Part shown: positions 34,761 through 46,860 of the stretch, in pieces
Layout of the letters: every line of letters starts with the position of its first letter
Position numbering within the stretch: position 1 is the stretch's first letter
Assembly: GCF_005239225.2 (NCBI RefSeq)
Contig: NC_133294.1
Span: 16,443,631-16,507,630, forward strand
Origin: Populus alba
Taxonomy: Eukaryota > Streptophyta > Magnoliopsida > Malpighiales > Salicaceae
Reading direction: 5' to 3'
DNA length: 64,000 nucleotides
Notes under the pieces: generated by a model
Seen by the model: only the letters and a program-made list of their open reading frames with translations
Told to the model about the DNA's origin: nothing
Database searches by the model: none
Made by a program: the position numbers and the translations under genes

Positions 34761-37700
34761 ATGGGTTACAAAAACAGAGCAGAAGCTGAAACAGAGGCTT
34801 GCTTAAACGAGACTTTATTGTTTGCTACTATGTGTATAATTGGACTCCCTGTTGATGTGCATATTAGAGATGGTTCTGTCTACTCTGGAACCTTTCACAC
34901 TGCTTCTTTTGACAAGGAAAACGGTGAGGTTTCTTTGTTCTTTTTGGGTCTCCATTGGAAACGTAAAGATTGCTTCTTTTTGGCATTAGTTTTTGAATCA
35001 CTTGAAAGTTACGATTTTCGTACAAAATGGTATCTGGGTTTTGGTTTTTATGAGCAACCCTATCTGGGTTGTTGGTTTTATTGAGAAATAGTCATGTACT
35101 CTTTAGAATGGACGAGATCAGATTGGATTCTGATCTGGGTTTTTGCCTATTTTGTTAGTATATAATTCTGTTTCTGTTTTTGTTTTGTACTCTATTTGTT
35201 TTTGCAATGGAGGGTCCACTATTTTATTTGGTTAACACAGACTGGATTTGGTACTTTTGGAAATAAGACTTCATAAAGATTGGAAATATAAAGTGAGATT
35301 TATCATTTATGAAGTTTAGTTACCTGCTTTGTGTAGGTGTTGTTTTGAAGGAAGCAAGGTTGACTAAGAAGGGAAAATCTGATGCAAATGTAGCTAATGG
35401 GAGTGTGATAGAGGCACTTGTAATTCTTTCGACTGATATTGTCCAAGTTGTTGCTAAAGTATGCAACTCTTTCTATTTTAAATTCCTGTTAGTTATCCGG
35501 ATACAACGTTGGAGAATCTGCCTAATATATGTGCTGCTTTGTATGCAGGGAGTTCTGTTTCCAGCTGATGGCGTCACTGGAAATTTATCTGGTGGCAATG
35601 TAGAAGCTGCTCTAACCAATGCTCCGTCTTCTGAGATTGTAGCGAGTGAGGCAAAGAAATCTAACAAGTTCACTGTGGATAAAAAGAAATCTAATCACAA
35701 CAGGTATTGTCTTGTTTTGGACATGGGTTGTAAGTACTATCGTTGTTAACTGTTTAAATTTAATTGTAAGCTGCAATAATTTAAAGTCATATCTTATTGG
35801 TTTACTTTTCTTTTCAATAATGCATTTGTTTTCAAGTTTACTGTTTGTTAAATTCTGATAGTTTCTCCAAGTGCACCATTTTTTATTTCCATGTTCTGTA
35901 CATACCTGGAATCACCTTAGTTTGCATGCATGCAGACATACCTATACATATACATACTGTTTTCGAGTAATTAAGAAAACTACTACCTGTTTTAGTACAG
36001 AAATCTGGTCAAGGAAATATTTCTGCATCCAAGCAACCTTTTTTTTTTATTTGGCTATATAACCATGGACTAATTGTACCTATGAAGTAGGAGTTCGGTC
36101 AAAAACAAGAACGGTACTTCCCATGGTCTTATGCTGACAAAAGCAGGGAAGGATCCTGAAGGGAGAAAAATGCCACCAAATCAAATAGGAAAAACAATGG
36201 AATTCGAACATGGGGAAAGAGATGGTTTGCATATCCCAAAGGTGAGGCTTCTATTTTCTTTTCTTCTTTTTTGTGGTCTGCTAAGGAAACAGTTTCTGTG
36301 AGCTTGTCTAGATATTCATCAAAAGATCTCCATAAATGATGTTAACTTGTGTTTGGGTTATGAACATTTCTGTCGTGAGAGACCTATATCAGCAGCAGCA
36401 TAGTTGGCTGCTTTTAATATTGAGAGCAAACTTTTTGTTGAAGAGTGTTCTTATTTTAATGCTACCTAGGGTGCATCTTATTATGGTTTGGATGATCTGA
36501 TGATTGATAAATGGCTTGAAGGAAACCCAATCAATTACTGTTTCAATGAGTCAGTGGTAATTTAATATCTGTAGTAGGATACTTTTTTTACAATGCTCGT
36601 GAGAGAGAGAGATATTTGTACACTTTTCACTTCCTTTCTTTCTAATTTTTTCCTTAATTTCTGTTTTGTGTATGCAGAGAGAAGCTTCTTCTGGTGACTC
36701 AGTTAATGGAAGGTATAAATTACCAGTCTTTTCCAAGTGGGGTTTGCATTGTTGGATGCCTTAAAATCTTATCCTCTGCATTCTGTGTTTTTTATACTTG
36801 CATTGGGGTTGCAAACTGAACTGGCCCTTGTCTGTTCTAGCACAAATTTTCTCCACCAAAGCACTGCATGATTAATGATTCATATTTCTTTTGAATACAG
36901 ACACAAAAGATTTGAGTCTGTGTTTGCATTAAATTGTGTTGCTCATTAGCTTAAATGTAAATTATTTTCTTTATGGAATCCCTTCTAACTTTCAAATTTC
37001 TGTCAATTATTTTTCTGGCAGACAGACTAGAGATGATAGGTCACAGGAGGAGCAGGGTCACTATAAACAGAAGTTTGATTTTCAAACAGAAAAGAGTGTA
37101 TGTCATGACAGGCATAATTTATTTCCTTGCTTGATGCTGTGTGTTTGTAGAAGTTGAAACTATTTGCTCAATAACTCGTTGATGTAGATTTTTACCCATG
37201 CATTTGATTTGTGCAGGCTGATGAAGTTCATAGCCCAAATGCAATCAGTAAGTTCAACTTCCACACTGGGTTTACCTATTTGATCCATAACATGCTATAC
37301 AGATCTGCCTTGTGCTTATTAATATCTTTTATGAAAAGAAAGCAGAAGAGAAGGCATGCCTTCTTTTACCTGTAAAAAGTTCTGATACTACCAGTGAAAA
37401 TGTTTGTTATAAAATACCCATGATGTAAGGCTTTGCTCTCTGAACTTCATTATAACAATAAATTGCTAATAGATTTTGGGTTTTGTATCAATTGTATTAT
37501 GTGAGTTTACATTCATGCAGATTTAGTGGCCGCATGCCATTTTCTGAATTTTTTATTTATTATAACACAGGGCCCTATATGATAAGATGCATCTAGGTGA
37601 TAGTTTGCCTGTAGAAGCTAAATCTTGCCATGATTCCCTGAATTTGTCTTATATTTTTTAAAATGCATTTTCTTTTTTTCATCCTGATTCTGTTCTGTTT

Positions 37701-40648
37701 TAATTGCTTAATGTGCTACATGCAGCAGGGCCTCATGACAGTGAAGCAAAACCCATTGCAGAAGGGCGAGTGACAGTGAAGCTGTTGCCTAATCTTATAT
37801 CTTGTAATCCTGATGGTGATCTTATGAAGCCAGACAGTCAATACTGTGGAAGGCCTGTTTCTGCAGGAACCACTTCTCCTAATTCTGTTTGTGCTAGTGT
37901 TTCTACTGCTTCCAATCCAAGGGTTGATGTTCCTTCAGAATCACACTGTAGCTCATCAGCAAATTCTACTGATGTGGCCTCTCCACAAGTTTCAGAATCT
38001 AATAGAAGTTCCAAGGTAAAAACTTTGTTTGTTTCAACCTTTTGGTACTGACATCTGTTTCATCTCACCTCTATCGACTGTCAATTTTTAGGGCAGTCAT
38101 CAGGTCACTGTCTATCACATCAGTAAATCATATAATTTATCGAGCCAGCACTTTTTATGAGTAACTGTGAAATATTTTTTTGAATTGCTAGTGCAATTCA
38201 TATAGGATATAATTTATAATCTATACGACAAGCATCTGTAGAAATCATTGGGTTTGGTTAGATTGCAGTTTCTTTGGAATTTTGGAATATTTATGACATC
38301 AATTTTATAACCATGCTGATGTTTTTTCGCATTCTTTTCTTTCAGGCATTCAAGCTCAATCCAGGAGCAAAAATTTTTTCTCCTTCCTTTTCCAATCCTA
38401 CATCAGCCAATGCTCCAGCAGTGCCAACAGTTGCAAGTATGGCTTACATACCAAGCAACTCTCCTGTGGTACCTGTTGCTGCTGTCCAGCCAGAAGTTGG
38501 GATCCCTTGTGCACCTCGATCATCTGTTCCTGCTAAGTTCCCCCCCTACAGTAACTTGACATCTGTAAATGGTGGCAGTGGTTCTCAATTTTCACAACCT
38601 GTATGCATTAGTTAACTTCTTGCTTCTTATTGAGTAATCTCTCATATTAAATTCAAGTCACTTGAGAAAATGCCATATTAGCACCAACAACTTTCTTGTC
38701 AACTCATGGAATTTTTTTTAACTGAACTAGCCCCTAATTGTTAAAAGAGGAATTCTTTTTTAGTTCTCACAGGGTTATTTGGCTATAGGTTGCTGGACAC
38801 GTGGGAACCAGAGTACAGTCACTTAGATATGCTGGTCAGTATCATGCTGTTCAGGCAGCACCGTCGTATGCACAACCAAATTCTCAATCCGTAAGTGAAA
38901 GGAAGATTCATGTGATATTCATCTGGCAGTTTATTTCTGGTGCTCATTTGTTGCTTTTTTGGTCAGGAGATTTGTGACTTTTATGGTTATTTATGAGTTT
39001 CTAATCTGGCTCCGTTTCTCTAGGTTATGGTTGGACGGATGGGGCAGCTTGTGTATGTTCAGCCAGTTTATCATGTAAGATACAGAATCTGCAACATGAA
39101 ATAACTAAGCATTCTGATGTTTGATAGTTACAGATACAACAAGCATTTAGTTTCTGGTCGTTGCAGCTTGTATTTAACTGTTTAATGTATGTTAGGGAGC
39201 AATTTATGCTACATTTTGGAATGGAACAATTTATGTCATTATCAGATCTCGAGATAGTTCCTAGAACTGGCCTTGGCCAGTACTCAAGCCACATACTGAT
39301 TCTAAATATCCTACTGTGGTTATATCTCTAATTATTTATATAGTTGGTTTGAACTAGTGTTATACCATGCTTCTCTTAACACGGATGCTTTTTTATCAAC
39401 CACATTATAATAGAATAATGCTGGTTGTGTGCGTCATTGATTCAAAGCTAGATAGCTAATTAGCTAAGATTTCAATATGCAATATTGTGTGAAAGAAATC
39501 ATAATTGTCTATATATCAGTTAACAAAGTCTGCAGCTATGCAATCTTGTGCTCATATCTTGAAGGTCTAATGGCAGGCTTATTTCCTTGGTTTTCATGTA
39601 TAACTTTCTAATTTTCAACGCTTCTGTCTTTTTTTTTTATTGAGGCTGATCCTCTTGCATGTCAGTTCATCTCAACTGTTTAATTTTCTTCTTCCTTGAA
39701 GTTGTTATCCTAGCATGCAAAGTATATTTCTCTAATTTTTTTGTTGCGTTTGTTTTTTGAAAGGATTCGGTTCCAATTGCACCCATATCAACTATATCTG
39801 CACGTCCTCTGTTAACTCCACACCAGGTCCAGTATGCTAAACACCAAGGTATAAAAAAAGGGTTTTTCTTTTATTGGTAGAAACTTTATACTATGTTGCA
39901 AGAGATTCTGGTTTCAATGGTTTGTCATTGCACTTTCTGCCATCAATTAGGTTGCACATTCAATTTAAGCTTAGATGTTTAATGTTTTATGTTACTGACT
40001 ACTTGAAGGGACAACCTAATTAGTAAGCTAGCAAGTAAGCATAAGCTTTTCGAAAATTGGTTGAAAATTCCAACTTCTGTCAATGTCTGCTAGGGGTTGA
40101 TAGTCAATATGTGCAGAACGATTTGGGAGATTGATTCCATTTTGAGTTTCAACTTGATGAGAGAACTTGAAATTTAATGCTGTAACTCATATACAGGGAA
40201 GGTGATCATATTATTTTCTGGTATTGTTTTTAGAGCTTCAATGAATTTGCTGCCCATTAAGAAAAGATTTCTACAGCATAACGTAATTATAGATGGCAGC
40301 ACCATGTCCAACATGGCATCTTATAAGATCAACTGTAGGATATTTTTCTACATTGGAAGATTAAGTCTCAAAATACAAGACTGAAGATGTTGGTCTCAGC
40401 ATCTCTATGTTTTTCTGTGCCTGTTTATTGTGTATTTGAGAAGATTGATTTTTTTTTTCTTTTCCATTTGGATCGCAGGAGGTGCAGCAGGCCAAACCTT
40501 GCAGCTTTGTGTGACTCCACCTTTTGTAGGTGGACAGCAACCATTTTTGGAGCCAAGCCACATCCCTTATCTTCAGCCACCCATCCCTGCTATCCGTCCC
40601 ATTCCAGTTCCAGGATCCAATACTCTCTTTGGCACCAAGTTTCCATGA
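34761..40648 (+). CDS. Ataxin-2-like, poly(A)-binding-protein-interacting protein with PAM2, 590 aa
   Basis: Fourteen exons close in frame: 34761-34923, 35337-35458, 35549-35703, 36091-36241, 36470-36556, 36678-36712, 37022-37097, 37217-37247, 37726-38015, 38346-38600, 38789-38890, 39024-39074, 39764-39848 and 40479-40648. Residues about 18-106 form an ataxin-2-type Sm fold (ATMCIIGLPVDVHIRDGSVY, then VILSTDIVQVVAKGVLFP). The middle is Ser/Lys/Asn-rich and disordered. Residues 372-385 are a PAM2 motif (FKLNPGAKIFSPSF), the peptide that binds the MLLE domain of poly(A)-binding protein. The tail is Pro/Gln/Tyr-rich. I see no LsmAD block between Sm and PAM2, unlike CID3/CID4. From memory the best match is Arabidopsis At5g54920. 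Likely role: cytoplasmic mRNA translation or stability through PABP. Exon 5 was found only by frame and splice signals, and exon 9 has a tandem CAGCAG acceptor. Confidence 0.92.
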
Positions 40649-41563
40649 GCATACTCCACAGTGAAATCAAGATTCTTTTTCATGAACAATAAAATTTTGG
40701 TCCATAGTTTTTACTGAAGCGCATCTAGCAATAGGTTATAGTTGTATCTCTCATCTTCAGGGTTTAACTCGTCTCAACGACTTTTTGTAAAATCTGATTT
40801 GAGGGTAATTTTTTATTTGGTGATTCATGCTGCAAAACATGTAGGGGTGGTTTTCTGTTTTGGTGGAAAATTCTGAGTTCCCCCCTGATGGAAAGAATTG
40901 CATCTTGGAAAACGATAATACAGGCCAAAAGGTGATTAGTGTACTATATTGAGAAAAAAAGGTAACAACAACAAGGTTGTGATAATATCAAGTTAGTGGG
41001 ATCGTTCATGTCATCTTTCGCTCAATTCTGCAGAAGTTATTGCCTCAGGATTCCTTTTCTTCTCCCTTCCTGCATCAGGCAATAGAAGGTTTCTGTTTGC
41101 TATTTTTTGTTGCTGAATATGTTTGAACGTCACCTTTTACAAGGGCCCTAAGGCTTCTGCATCCTTGATTACAATTAGTGGAAGCAAATTTTACTAGCTC
41201 GTGGATATTATTAAACAATCTTTATTGGGTTGGACTGCAATGTTCAATCTTCCTTTCATCTCTCTTCCTCTTTTCGCTGTGTAACTATCAGCAGTTCATC
41301 GTGTGAGAACCTCAACCTGAAATGTGATTCTTCTGTTATCCGAAGTAACCAGATGCGATCAGCTTATCATGAATTTAGTCCACAGCTACACAGGGAGGAT
41401 AATCTTTTGACCATTTCGTTCCTCAAACAGCAACACCACACCACCTAATTAAAATGAGTTTAGTTAAGCTTTATTTTCCCCATACTAGATCTTTTATCTA
41501 TGCTATATTCATATCTTCCCTCTATCCTCCAAGATCGCTTATAACAAAGTTGCTCCTAATAAT

Positions 41564-41608
41564 CTAGTGCCTGATAACTTTGCTTAGAACAAAGTTATCA
41601 GGCACTAG
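41564..41608. repeat. Perfect 19-bp inverted repeat with 7-base loop
   Basis: The left arm CTAGTGCCTGATAACTTTG (41564-41582) is exactly complementary to the right arm at 41590-41608, with loop CTTAGAA. An RNA from either strand would form a 19-bp hairpin without mismatch. It lies where transcripts of the two convergent genes could overlap. Confidence 0.95.
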
Positions 41609-41885
41609 CACGTTTAAAAGCAGAACTCGTGCTTTGGAAGTTGGATCATAAACCCCGCACCAGGCATGGATACATGATAGAAGCTTGAGGCTGCGTAAAT
41701 GTCTACTAAGAAGGTATCCTTCAATTCAAACGATGAATAAATTACAGTACCAAATGCAAACATGCAACTAGGTTTCCTTTATAATTGAACTAAAATAAAA
41801 GTCCAAGAGAAGACATCTCAGCCTCACACTTTTGAGCAAAGATGGATCTTGTGTGGACTCTACCTAGTTTAAGATCACTAATTTT

Positions 41886-41905
41886 CTAGACTTGTACAAG
41901 TCTAG
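41886..41905. repeat. Perfect 20-bp palindrome without loop
   Basis: CTAGACTTGTACAAGTCTAG reads identically on both strands. It lies about 280 bases right of the 19-bp hairpin, in the likely trailer of the AT-hook gene. Confidence 0.95.
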
Positions 41906-42031
41906 TAATTCATTCTCCGGAAACTTTACATAGTACAGAAGCACCAGTACACCATTTTCCCTTGCCCCGTGTGCTCTGAAGGACTACATTCATCTCCAAG
42001 CGTGGTTTCTGGGCTTTTCAAATTATCTAGT

Positions 42032-43338
42032 TCAATCTAAACCAGCAGTCGGCCCCTCAGTACAGGCCCCTGGATTGTCTGCCATGCTTTCCTGCAAAAC
42101 CTTCTTAAGGTTTGATGTATATAATAAGTCACTGATCTTGTACCTGGGAAATGACCTTTAGTATATAATGGATAACTGGACAGTGAATTTATTCAGTTGA
42201 AGACTTGTTTTACCTGCAAGAGCTGAGTCATTTTGCCAGTCTTGTATTCCTCAGAAGGTCTAGATGCAACCGCAAGATGACAGCCAACATTAGGCTGTAA
42301 AACTTGCAGTGGTTCAACAGACAGGGCCTGATCTGTGTCACTGGCATCCTTTTCTGCCACAATACCAGAATCTTTCACAGGCAAGTTAACAGCTGAGCTG
42401 CTATTAGTATCTGTTGACTGTAATGGAGCAGGAACCCTCTTGATTACTTCAGTTAACAGTTTCTCAAAAGGCACACCAGTTGTTTTTGTTGGGTTGGCTT
42501 CTGATTCATGCAGTCCCCCAGCTTGAGTTCGATTAAAAGGACTTGTATTTTGCAATCCTGAATGCATCACCTGGTGGTTATTTTGAGATTGAAATTGCAT
42601 GACTTCGTTTGTTGGTGTTGATCCATTTGATGAATGAGAAGCATCTCGAATCTGCTTGCCTTTTGAAGTCACCGGATGGGGAGTTTGGCTTGTGGCACTG
42701 GCACTAGGTGCACCATTTGATAGATTGACTGGCTGAAGTACAACAGGAACTAAATTGCCTCTTGATATTGCAGGGGTTTGGGGTACCACTGAAAGCACCT
42801 GCTTACCTTTTGATCCAGCTGGATTAGCAGCTCGGGCAGCATGAGCAGTTCCATTTATGTCTCTAGGCCCAGGATTACGGCTGTGGACCTTAGTATTGCT
42901 TTCTCTCGGAAGGGGAATCTCATTCCTTCTGATCATTGGGACACCTGGGGCGATATCATTTTCTGGCATAACAGGGATGTAATGTCCAGGCTTAAACACA
43001 ACACCCCTCAAAGTTGTTTCGGTATCACCAACTCTGACATTAAGCAAGTATCCAGCATCAAATGTCGCCTCTATAATACCATGCACTGACTGGCCTATCA
43101 TGGAATCAATTGCATCATTAACTGGATCTACTTGATGTGGCTGATTACCATTGACCCCTCCAAATCCAGGAGTAGCACGAGCATTCTCCCCATGGTTTGG
43201 ATTTTGATCCCTTGGAACATAGGCATTCCCATTATGATCAACCTCCAGTTTAGGGTACTTGCGTGGACGACCACGCTTGCGTTTCAGAGGGGTGATTGCT
43301 GAAGCATCAGGATTATTCCCTTGGTTTACTTCACTCAT
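42032..43338 (-). CDS. AT-hook motif protein, 394 aa
   Basis: Two coding exons on the minus strand: 43338-42214 and 42091-42032, phase 0, TGA at 42034-42032. The start MSEVNQGN lies shortly after an acceptor at 43386 and follows an in-frame region that I take as 5' untranslated. A single AT-hook (KRKRGRPRK, residues 19-27) should insert into the minor groove of A/T-rich DNA. Residues 81-135 form a conserved-looking globular block (VHGIIEATFDAGYLLNVRVG, then TLRGVVFKPGHYIPV). This block recurs in a small plant family of AT-hook proteins, At5g54930 being the one I recall. The rest is low-complexity Ser/Asn/Gln/Pro-rich. Likely nuclear; function unknown. Upstream exon-like pieces near 44404-44442 and 44683-44700, with GT-AG borders, suggest one or two non-coding 5' exons. 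Confidence 0.85.
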
Positions 43339-43385
43339 GTTCTGTATAATTTCCTTCCCTGAATGATCTTTTATTGTTTTCCTCC

Positions 43386-44700
43386 CTGCAGCAAAGAGCA
43401 AATATTTAGTTTTTGAAGCAAATTGGGCCAACCATGATGGAACAGATGCAAGTAAAGAGATCAACACGTGCATTTTCAAACAAACATAACCAACTTCTAC
43501 AAAAAAGAGTACACTATCAGTCATGGAATTCTATAAAACCACTGGTACATGCATACTCGACCTTGCTGTGGACAAAATGAGCATGTCCATAACACATTAT
43601 CTTGCTTGCACCAAAGCCTACGGGTTTTCCTTAAATTTCACAGTAAGGAATCCAACACATCAAACTTTCCAACTTAGCATTCTTAAGCAATCTAAACAAC
43701 TGCAGAAGGCTAGTACAAGTAGGGGAAGCAGGTGGAACAGCCACAAAAGTTGCCACATCTTTATATTATGCTATTCAGAGTATCTATCTCACCATCCAAT
43801 CAACCCAAAAATATAAATGATCATGTGCAGGAATTTGATCTCAAAGGGTGCGTATTGAGATACATGAAAAAGAAAATGATCTATTCTCGAAATGAGCTAC
43901 CATGGTGACTATTTTATCAACTGCCATTTCAGGATATGATTTCTCCTAGTCAAACTCAAAAGAGCTCCTATTCCTAGCCACTATATCAACAAAGCACCTA
44001 AAACACTAATCCCAAACCGATCTAATAAAGGAAAATTTGGTCAGCTTTAAAATCCCCTACAGTGGAACAAGCCATTTGAATTCCTAGACAGGAAATTCAA
44101 GCAAAAAAAAAAAAAAAAAAATTCCCGTGATCATAAATTTCCCAAAAACTCTGAATGTTAACAATGATAAACAAACAGTGACACTATCATCCCATCAAAA
44201 ATGCACTTCAATTGAAATACGAAAAGCAAAAAAAGCTCAAAAAAGAAGAAGAGAGAGAACAACAAGAATAAGCCACTAGAGAATAATGTAAAGCAACCCA
44301 TAAACAAGAAACAGATAGACATTCATTAAGAGCCAATACAGAAAAGTAATCAAAACCCAACAACTAAAACACATAGAATAAAACCAGTAAATAACCAAAC
44401 CTTTTAAGGCCTTCCAAGAATGGTAGGCAAATATACCAACCTGCAAAAACAAGAACAAAAACATAAAAGAACCAATTAGTTAAGAGAACAACAACAACAA
44501 CAAAAGAAAGACTAAAAAATTCACATATCTGGACCAAAAAGAAAAACCCTAAACCCTCTGCGAAAATGCCATGAAAAGGTGCTAAAAGACCAAGAAAATA
44601 AAAAATTTTAAAAGGGTGTTTTTACAAAGCAAGCAAGAAGCTAGGGATTGTGAAAGAGAAGGGAGGCGCGCGAGTGAGTTTACCTTCTGGGGCTCTGTTT
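43386..44700 (-). other. Probable 5' untranslated exons and introns of the AT-hook gene
   Basis: On the minus strand an acceptor CTGCAG at 43391-43386 precedes the coding exon. Another acceptor (TTTTTGCAG) ends at about 44443, followed by a 39-base piece ending AAAAG before GTTTGG (about 44404). A donor AGAAG/GTAAAC lies near 44683. This is consistent with a spliced leader whose first exon starts near 44.7-44.8 kb. A run of A at 44106-44120 and small ORFs here are not coding. Confidence 0.4.
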
Positions 44701-45439
44701 GTTATTTGTTTTTTTCTCCCTTTTCTGAGGGGAAACAATTAAAAAATGCCCCCAAGAAATCTAGCGAGTGTATAATAGGAAATCTTTTTACTTCTTTCTG
44801 AGCTTTTGTCTCAGAGAGATGAAGATGTCGAGGTAAAGTTGTGGGGGCCAGCCTTTGGGTATGATTGTTAACAATATAATGACATGCATGTGAGATAAAG
44901 GCTAGGACAGCACAATGAGAGAGTGAGTCTGGGTGATCAAAAGGTATCAGTGGGACACGTGGTGCTTGATCAATATGACTGTTATGAGGGAAAGTTACCT
45001 GATGTAAATGATTTGGAAAATATGGGCCCCACTGCATTTAGCAAAGGTTCTCTGGAAAAAGAGAAGAATTTTCAAAGTCGGATAAAAAAAAAATGAGTGA
45101 TATAAAATATTTAGAAGATGAGTACGTAATCTTTGTATGGAGAGGCCGTTCGCAATTTGTCATGGGCCGAGATAATTTGTTTGTAGAGTGAAAAAAACAA
45201 TGTTTTAATATTATAAGTGTAATTTAAAAAAAAATAATAATTAATGATTCGATATCATAAAAATATAACTAAAAAAATATAATTATTATTAATTTAAAAG
45301 AATCAAAATTATAAAAGATGAAATAAAAAATTAAAAAAATATCAATACAACCAGGTGATAAAATTAAAAAAACAATAAAAATTATAGAAGCAATGATAAA
45401 ATTAAAAAAAAATTAAAATTTAATAAAAAAACATAATAA

Positions 45440-46860
45440 AAATTAAAAATTAAAACATTAAGGGCTAAAACCCCAAATATCATCAAGTATTGAATTGAAA
45501 GGAAAAATTAAAAATTTCTAAGGCCATAACTTCACAAAAAAATCCAAAAAAAAAAATAAAAATTAAGAGAGTGAGGACTTAATTTGAGGGAAAAAAAAAA
45601 AACAAATTAAAAAAGAAAAATTAAAATACATTAGTTTAAATTTATGCTTGACTTGACGAGTTGAATCGTGACCTAGGGGACCTAGGGTTTAGGCTGACTT
45701 GATTTTCAAAAGAAATTGGAACAAAGCACGAAAAAAAATTTGATACTTATATTTAATACAAAAGTGAAAATCCTCATAAAAAACTAAATTAGACAAAGCC
45801 TGAAAAAAAAAAAAAAAGCTCTAGGCAACCCCCCCCCCCCCAAATGAATGGAAAATCCCATGGGAAGTGAAAAAAAAAAACTAAAAAAACATTTAATGAT
45901 GAAACCCAAAAAAAATGAGCTAAAAAAAAAAGAGAAAACTAAGCAAATTCGGGTGAACTTTCTAAACCTAGGTCAATCCCTCAAGGTCGCAAAGCATTAA
46001 TTCTCATACCTAGGCTCAACTAAAAAGCTCAATATAAAACAAATTTAATGTTGAAGGGTGAGATAAATTAATCAATTTAATGTTAAAGGATGAAATAAAT
46101 TAATTTAATTTAAACAATTTCCTTTTAAAAGAGATATATCTAGCAAAGATTAAAAAAAAAAAAAAAAACCTTAGGCAACCCTTGTTACTCTTAAAAAGTA
46201 AAAAAGTCCCATCAAAAGTGGAAAAACAATACCGGATGATGAAACAAAAAAAAAAGATATTAAAAAAAATCAAGAAAACTTAGGCGAACCTCCTAACCTC
46301 GGATTAATATCTCAAACCTGCAACTCATTAAGCTCTAGACCCGTGCTCACTCAAGAAGGTCAGCACCCAATAAATTTAATATTGAATGATAAAATCATAA
46401 AATAAAATCAAACTAATTTTTTTAAAAGTTTAAAAATTCGATAGAGAAAAAAACCTAAGGAGAGTGAAATCAAAAAACAAACTAATTCTATAAACCATTT
46501 TAAATATAATAAATATAAATTAAAAGAATATGGACCAAATCAAACATATGAGAAAATCCATGGGATGAAATTAAAAAAAAAACTAATTTTATAAATTATT
46601 TTAAATAAGAAAAATACTAATAAAAAGATCAGGGATGAAATCTGAAAATACTAACTAACTGAAGGGTTGCATTGAATTTTGTAAGGATCAAATTTTGAAG
46701 ATAAAAAAAAATCATTAGGGATGAAATTGAAAACAATTTGTTTTTTTTTTATATAAATTATTTCAAATAAAACAAATATTAACCAAAAGATCAGGGGCCA
46801 AATCTAAAGACAAAACTAATTAAAGGGTTGCATTGATTTTTTTGTTTTGTTTTATGGACA
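45440..46860. repeat. Dispersed A-rich repeat block, opposite orientation to the 22.4-23.2 kb repeat
   Basis: Units containing AATTTAATGTT(G/A)AAGG.TGA.ATAAATTAAT, GGGATGAAATTAAAA and AACTAATTTTATAAATTATTTTAAATA recur several times. They are interspersed with AACCTAGG-like and GACCCGTGCTCACTCAAGAAG words. This looks like the reverse complement of the GTTAT-CTCATAAC repeat class on the left of the window. Element boundaries are not visible. Confidence 0.4.
45829..45841. repeat. Homopolymer of 13 C
   Basis: An uninterrupted C13 run in a region that is otherwise very A-rich. Confidence 0.9.

Larger units (their letters stand above)
40649..42031. other. Convergent intergenic region with two perfect inverted repeats
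   Basis: Trailers of the ataxin-2-like gene (left) and the AT-hook gene (right) meet here. Two exact palindromic structures lie within 350 bases of each other (41564-41608 and 41886-41905, listed separately). ORF 41230-41448 has no recognisable product. Confidence 0.6.

Noticed and set aside
43523..43816. 97-aa plus-strand ORF opposite the AT-hook gene leader
   Set aside because: No recognisable product; overlaps the intron of the AT-hook gene.
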